In this document: positions 60,357 to 64,000 of the stretch, piece by piece | How the letters are laid out: every line of letters begins with the position of its first letter | Numbering within the stretch: the stretch's first letter is position 1 | Source of the DNA: Ruegeria atlantica | GTDB taxonomy: Bacteria; Pseudomonadota; Alphaproteobacteria; Rhodobacterales; Rhodobacteraceae | Direction of reading: 5' to 3' | Length of the DNA: 64,000 bases | NCBI RefSeq assembly: GCF_013032005.1 | Contig: NZ_WQBE01000002.1 | Coordinates: 62,001 to 126,000, forward strand | The notes under the pieces: model-generated | What the model saw: only the letters and a program-made list of their open reading frames with translations | Told to the model about the DNA's origin: nothing | Database searches by the model: none | Made by a program: the position numbers and the translations under genes

Positions 60357-61001
60357 TTACGCAGGCTGCGCGGTCAACCGCGCAACGATCACCTTGAACG
60401 GGATCAGCGCAATCATCGCCAGCGACAACTTCACCAGCCAGTCAGCAAAGGCCAACGTCACCCACAGGGGGGTCATCGGACCAGTCAGCATGAAGGGCAC
60501 AGGCTCCCACGCCCAGTTGATCGCCGCATCAGCATTGGCACCGAAAACCGTGATCGAAGCTGAGAATGCGATGGTGAAAAACAGCGCGGTGTCCAGCGCC
60601 GAGCCAACCAAAGTCGACACCAGCGGCGCGCGCCACCAGCGACCACCGCGAAGCGAATTGAACACGGTGACATCGGTCAGCTGTGCAATCAGAAACGCCG
60701 TCCCCGAGGCAACAGCGATCCGCAGCGGTACGGCGGCATAGGTGAACCCGTCACCTTGCAGCATGATCTGGCTGCCGATCAGCGAACAGATGATGCCGGT
60801 GACAAACCCAGCAAACACCACCTTGCGGGCCGTGGCCACGCCATAGACGCGGTTCATGATGTCGGTGACCAGAAAGGCCAGCGGATAGGTAAAAGCACCC
60901 CAGGTCAGCAGCCCGTCAAAAATCAGGAACTGAACCAGAATGTTCGAGGCCACAACAATGGCGGCCATGGCAATAATGCCGGGTATATAAGCGCGTTGCA
61001 T
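60357..61001 (-). CDS. yhhQ: Queuosine precursor transporter YhhQ/QueT-type
   Basis: 214 residues, about six helices. ASNILVQFLIFDGLLTWGAFTYPLAFLVTDIMNRVYG is the YhhQ signature region, with DVTVFNSLR and a DTALFF membrane motif later. It imports queuosine precursors for tRNA modification. Start at ATG 61001 (MQRAYIPG). Its transcript may continue into the leader upstream of arfB. Confidence 0.9.
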   Translation of the reverse strand: MQRAYIPGIIAMAAIVVASNILVQFLIFDGLLTWGAFTYPLAFLVTDIMNRVYGVATARKVVFAGFVTGIICSLIGSQIMLQGDGFTYAAVPLRIAVASGTAFLIAQLTDVTVFNSLRGGRWWRAPLVSTLVGSALDTALFFTIAFSASITVFGANADAAINWAWEPVPFMLTGPMTPLWVTLAFADWLVKLSLAMIALIPFKVIVARLTAQPA

Positions 61002-61094
61002 GTTTTCAGATGCCCGTTTTGACAAGGTAGCGGCGACTTGGCCAAGGGACCGTCCCAAGGCAAGCCGTGCGTTTAGACCTTTGGTTGGGATGTG

Positions 61095-61976
61095 TCAATC
61101 CGGTAGCAGATACTCCACCAGTTCAGTGCGCTGAAGGACCAGAAAGTTGTCGTCCGATATCATCGTGGCGCGCAGCCGCCCCTGATCATCGCGCCAAACC
61201 GACAACCCTTCTAGGTTATCATGCGTGCCTGTGCCGGTCGTGAACAGGTTTTCTTCGGCACCGACTGAATCCTCTGTGATCTGCCACCGCCGCAGGCGGG
61301 TGCGGAACCCTGTCAGGGACAGGGCTCGTTCCAATAAATAGAACCGACCATCGGGACCAAAATCGGCAGATACAGGCAAGAATTTGCCCCGCTGTGGCAA
61401 CACGAAAGGGGTCGACCAACCCTGCCCGTCCCAGCGATAAACGGGGATGTCGCCTGCTTCGGTCCGGCTTCTTTCGGGAAGGGTATACAGCCACCCCTGA
61501 TTGTCGATTGCCAAGGCTTCGAACGACCCATTCAGTTTCAGATTTTCAAACGCCTTTGGGCGCGGCAGCACCCGCGCTTCGGCGTCGGGGGTCGCGTACC
61601 GGGCAACGCGATGCACTGACTCAAATGAGATGTAATGGCTACCGTCCGGTGCGACCGCAATGCCTTCGGAATCCCCTGCTTCGCCGGATAGGGGCCGTCC
61701 TGTGCTGGAGAGAACCGGCCAGTTCCCGGTGATCCGGACCCCTGTAATGTCATCCTCGTCCCGCGCAATGGTCGCGCGGACAAGAACCGACCGGTCACTA
61801 AGCGCAAGCATATGCCGACCGTTGTCCGAGATATACAGGGCCGAAAACCCACCAAACCATTCCGCCGGGTGGCGCCAGACAAAGCTGTTTAAGTATGTGG
61901 CCGTCTTGACCTCGACCGCCCAAACCGCACCCGCCAGCAAAGTAGCAATCAGTTGGATTGCAAGACTGCGGCGCAT
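61095..61976 (-). CDS. Phytase-like/esterase-like exported protein
   Basis: 293 residues. Signal peptide (to WAVE), then a beta-propeller-like domain of the PF13449 esterase-like-phytase family: FGGFSALYISDNGRHMLALSD, GDSEGIAVAPDGSHYISFE, SFEALAIDNQGWLYTLPE, HDNLEGLSVWRDDQGRL. Calcium-dependent phosphatase activity is inferred from the fold; substrate is unknown. Starts 28 bp inside mepA and belongs to the MFS-mepA unit. Confidence 0.85.
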   Translation of the reverse strand: MRRSLAIQLIATLLAGAVWAVEVKTATYLNSFVWRHPAEWFGGFSALYISDNGRHMLALSDRSVLVRATIARDEDDITGVRITGNWPVLSSTGRPLSGEAGDSEGIAVAPDGSHYISFESVHRVARYATPDAEARVLPRPKAFENLKLNGSFEALAIDNQGWLYTLPERSRTEAGDIPVYRWDGQGWSTPFVLPQRGKFLPVSADFGPDGRFYLLERALSLTGFRTRLRRWQITEDSVGAEENLFTTGTGTHDNLEGLSVWRDDQGRLRATMISDDNFLVLQRTELVEYLLPD

Positions 61977-62812
61977 TGCTGGGGCAAATCGGTCAGAACA
62001 TACTCGCGGCGTTTCTTCGGCGCAGGCGCGTTCGGGTCAGGTGGCGGCGGGTTGAGGATGTTGCGCACCCATTGCTGCGCCTCGGCACACCCATCACCTT
62101 TGGGCGGCGCGTCCTGATTGACACAGCCGCGCGAGCCCTTGGGGCATTTCAGACGCACGTGGAAATGATAATGATGCCCCCACCATGGCCTGATCTTGCG
62201 CAGATAGGCCTTGTTGCCTTTTTCATCATTGCACATCTGAACCTTGGCGCCGGGAAAGACGAAAATCCGCGCCACGCGCTTGTCCTTTGCCGCCTCACGC
62301 AGCACGGCGTGGTGCTGTGCCGTCCAATTGCCATTCACATAGGCCCCGTTGGCGCGGCGCAGGGAAATCGACGAGATATTCTCGCGCGCTTTGCGCGACA
62401 GCCGCATGTTGTCGCCAGGCAGCATCCAGATATCGATGTCTAACCCCAACTGGTGGCTGCGATGACCAGAAGTCATCGGACCACCACGCGGTTGGCTGAT
62501 ATCCCCGATATAGAGACCATTCCACCCCGGTTGCCGAGCCGCAAACTTGCTGAGGTCCTGTACGTAATCCACCGCCTCCGGGTGCCCCCAGTTGCGATTA
62601 CGCGACAGGCGCATGGCTTGCCATGTCGGCCCCGTTTCGGGCAGTTGCACCGACCCCGCGGCACATCCGCGCGAATAACTGCCGAACGCGGCTGGCTTTT
62701 GCTGTGAACTTTGCTTTTGCGCCCCGAACAATTGCTTAGCCAAGGGCTGCGCCCCGGCTGCTCCTGCCAATGTCATCGCGGCGATTATTGCTAAAAAACG
62801 TAGTAAAATCAT
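61949..62812 (-). CDS. mepA: Penicillin-insensitive murein endopeptidase MepA
   Basis: 287 residues. Signal peptide, then MepA motifs: GGPMTSGHRSHQLGLDIDIW (zinc ligands) and WWGHHYHFHVRLKCP, with cysteines at CAAGS, CNDEKG and C near the end. Cleaves D-Ala-meso-DAP cross-links in peptidoglycan. ATGA overlap with the MFS gene upstream. Confidence 0.93.
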   Translation of the reverse strand: MILLRFLAIIAAMTLAGAAGAQPLAKQLFGAQKQSSQQKPAAFGSYSRGCAAGSVQLPETGPTWQAMRLSRNRNWGHPEAVDYVQDLSKFAARQPGWNGLYIGDISQPRGGPMTSGHRSHQLGLDIDIWMLPGDNMRLSRKARENISSISLRRANGAYVNGNWTAQHHAVLREAAKDKRVARIFVFPGAKVQMCNDEKGNKAYLRKIRPWWGHHYHFHVRLKCPKGSRGCVNQDAPPKGDGCAEAQQWVRNILNPPPPDPNAPAPKKRREYVLTDLPQQCAAVLQSN

Positions 62813-64000
62813 CTGCTCTGATCCCCTTCCGGTTTAACCCAGCGCATTAGGAACAGGCCCAGAATAAACAACAGAATGATCGGTGACACCCCCAACCGCG
62901 CACTGCCCGTAACAGTTGTGGCAATCCCGATTAGCAAAGGCGCAGCAAAAGATGTCGCGCGGCCGGACAGGCCGTAAAGGCCAAAGCTTTCGACTGGCGT
63001 TTTTGGGTCGGTATGGCGCACCATCATGGATCGGCTGGCCGATTGCAGGATACCCCCCATACCGCCGATCAAAACTCCGCAGCCAAAGAACACCAGATCC
63101 GGCAGGCCTGACCCTTCGGGCAAGGAGATGCCGTAAATCTGCGTCCGATCCATCGACACCACGGTGATGCAGACAAAGATCAGCACCCAGATCGCGACCA
63201 GAATAACTGGTTTAGGGCCGTATTTCTTATCCATCTTGCCACCGACCCACGCAAAGATGGCCGAGGCCAGAACGCTGACAATCCCGAACACTCCGATCTT
63301 GATCAGCCCCCATTCCAATACCAGCCGTGCATAGACACCGCCGAAACTGTACAGCCCGTTCAGCGCATCGCGGTAGAACATGGACGAGCCCAGATAGGTC
63401 GCCAGACTGACCCGATGGCGCAGGTCCGAGATCGATTTGCCCAGCAGGCGCAGCGCCTTACCCAGACTGCCTGTTTTATTGCTGTCCGGGTCGTCACGCA
63501 CCCACAGGAAATAGGGCACCATGAACAGGGCGAACCAGCCGGCGGTGAAGGGTCCGACGAACCGCGTACCCTCTTGCATGGCGGCGTCCAGCCCGAACAT
63601 CGGGTCCATCCCGATCAGCGTCTTGCCGTTGGGCTGCTCGACAAACAGCAACAGCATGATCGCCAGCGAGATCAGCCCGCCAAAGTAACCAAAAGCAAAG
63701 CCCGAGCCCGAAATCTCTCCCACCTCGTTGTCATCGCCCAGATCAGGCAGCTGAGAGTTGATGAAGATCAGCGCGTATTCCGCACCCACAAAGCCCAGAC
63801 CAAAGGCCGACAGCATCAGCCACATGTTCGAGCCATCCGGCATCGTGAACCACAGCGCCGCCGAGCCCACCGCATACATCACCGAAAAGGCGAATATCCA
63901 GGGAATGCGCCGCCCGGACACGTCGGCCATCGCACCCAAAAGCGGCGCGCCAAAAGCGATGATCAGCCCGGTGATGGTCAGGCAATTGGCCCAAACCGTC
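62809..64000 (-). CDS. MFS transporter (UMF1/Atg22-like), C-terminal part
   Basis: The frame is open to the window edge (the first visible residues are TVWANCLTITGLIIAFGAPL), so the N-terminus is missing. Visible: LGAMADVSGRR (MFS loop 2-3), FGYFGGLISLAIMLLL, LYSFGGVYARLVLEW, KYGPKPVILVAIWV, GGMGGILQSASRSMMVRHTDP and LFILGLFLMRWV. Segment order matches the UMF1/Atg22-like MFS group. Substrate unknown. It leads the mepA-phytase unit. Confidence 0.85.
   Translation of the reverse strand, partial: TVWANCLTITGLIIAFGAPLLGAMADVSGRRIPWIFAFSVMYAVGSAALWFTMPDGSNMWLMLSAFGLGFVGAEYALIFINSQLPDLGDDNEVGEISGSGFAFGYFGGLISLAIMLLLFVEQPNGKTLIGMDPMFGLDAAMQEGTRFVGPFTAGWFALFMVPYFLWVRDDPDSNKTGSLGKALRLLGKSISDLRHRVSLATYLGSSMFYRDALNGLYSFGGVYARLVLEWGLIKIGVFGIVSVLASAIFAWVGGKMDKKYGPKPVILVAIWVLIFVCITVVSMDRTQIYGISLPEGSGLPDLVFFGCGVLIGGMGGILQSASRSMMVRHTDPKTPVESFGLYGLSGRATSFAAPLLIGIATTVTGSARLGVSPIILLFILGLFLMRWVKPEGDQSR

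Noticed and set aside
1..64000. Mobile elements, prophage, CRISPR arrays, tRNA genes
   Set aside because: No transposase, integrase, phage gene, repeat array or tRNA cloverleaf was found; codon use looks uniform by eye.

Overview
The window is chromosomal DNA from an alphaproteobacterium, most likely a marine Roseobacter-group member of the Rhodobacteraceae (genus not resolvable by eye). Evidence: high G+C, a cytochrome c550/c2-type protein, a dimethylglycine-dehydrogenase-like and betaine-aldehyde-dehydrogenase segment, a FliF-FliH-FliN-FliP / FliL-MotE-MotA flagellar block with a CtrA-like site, an ArfB/SmpB pair, and many genes linked by 4-bp ATGA or GTGA overlaps. No tRNA, rRNA, CRISPR, insertion sequence or prophage was seen. 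No gene-free stretch exceeds about 300 bases.

Layout. 1-8.9 kb: start of a LysE exporter, a DUF4399 protein, a LysR regulator with a membrane methyltransferase, a tightly coupled minus-strand operon (CinA-like, GNAT, AhpD-like, OmpA-like, then an SDR), SfsA and an M20 amidohydrolase. 9-20.4 kb: TPR-sulfotransferase, methionine aminopeptidase, HAD phosphatase, RsmD with a ferredoxin-reductase-like flavoprotein, peroxiredoxin, a trio of small exported proteins (glycine zipper, EF-hand, lipoprotein), a RidA-GDPD-FemAB-like-PhhB operon, and the MlaA-MlaC lipid-transport pair. 20.5-27 kb: a GtsABCD/UgpC-type sugar ABC importer diverging from an OmpR-type response regulator and histidine kinase, like the glucose regulator/transporter arrangement known in pseudomonads. 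27-35 kb: a partial flagellar locus, two divergent operons, including a large secreted protein of unknown function cotranslated with MotA. 35-40.6 kb: MmgE/PrpD, a DMGDH-like protein and BetB, with a BetI-like operator on the betB promoter. 40.6-46.6 kb: small duplicated-motif protein, K+ channel, TrhO, nicotinamidase and nicotinate phosphoribosyltransferase. 45.2-52.7 kb: a peptide-type ABC importer operon with a pentameric ligand-gated ion channel gene between the binding protein and the first permease, and an aldehyde dehydrogenase at its end. 52.8-64 kb: panB-panC, glpK, smpB, idi, cytochrome c, a P1 peptidase, an SDR, arfB with an unusual structured leader, a queuosine-precursor transporter, a phytase-like protein, MepA, and an MFS transporter cut by the window edge.

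The observations most worth following up are: (1) the neurotransmitter-receptor-like channel built into an ABC uptake operon, with an unusual pore sequence; (2) a structured leader before the ribosome-rescue gene arfB, with a tiny ORF whose ribosome-binding site is a 16-nt complement of the 16S rRNA 3' end, followed by a terminator only 27 nt before arfB; (3) the secreted solenoid-like protein fused by ATGA overlap to motA next to a MotE-like gene, a candidate stator accessory factor. Functions are assigned from motifs read by eye and remembered family features; no searches were run.
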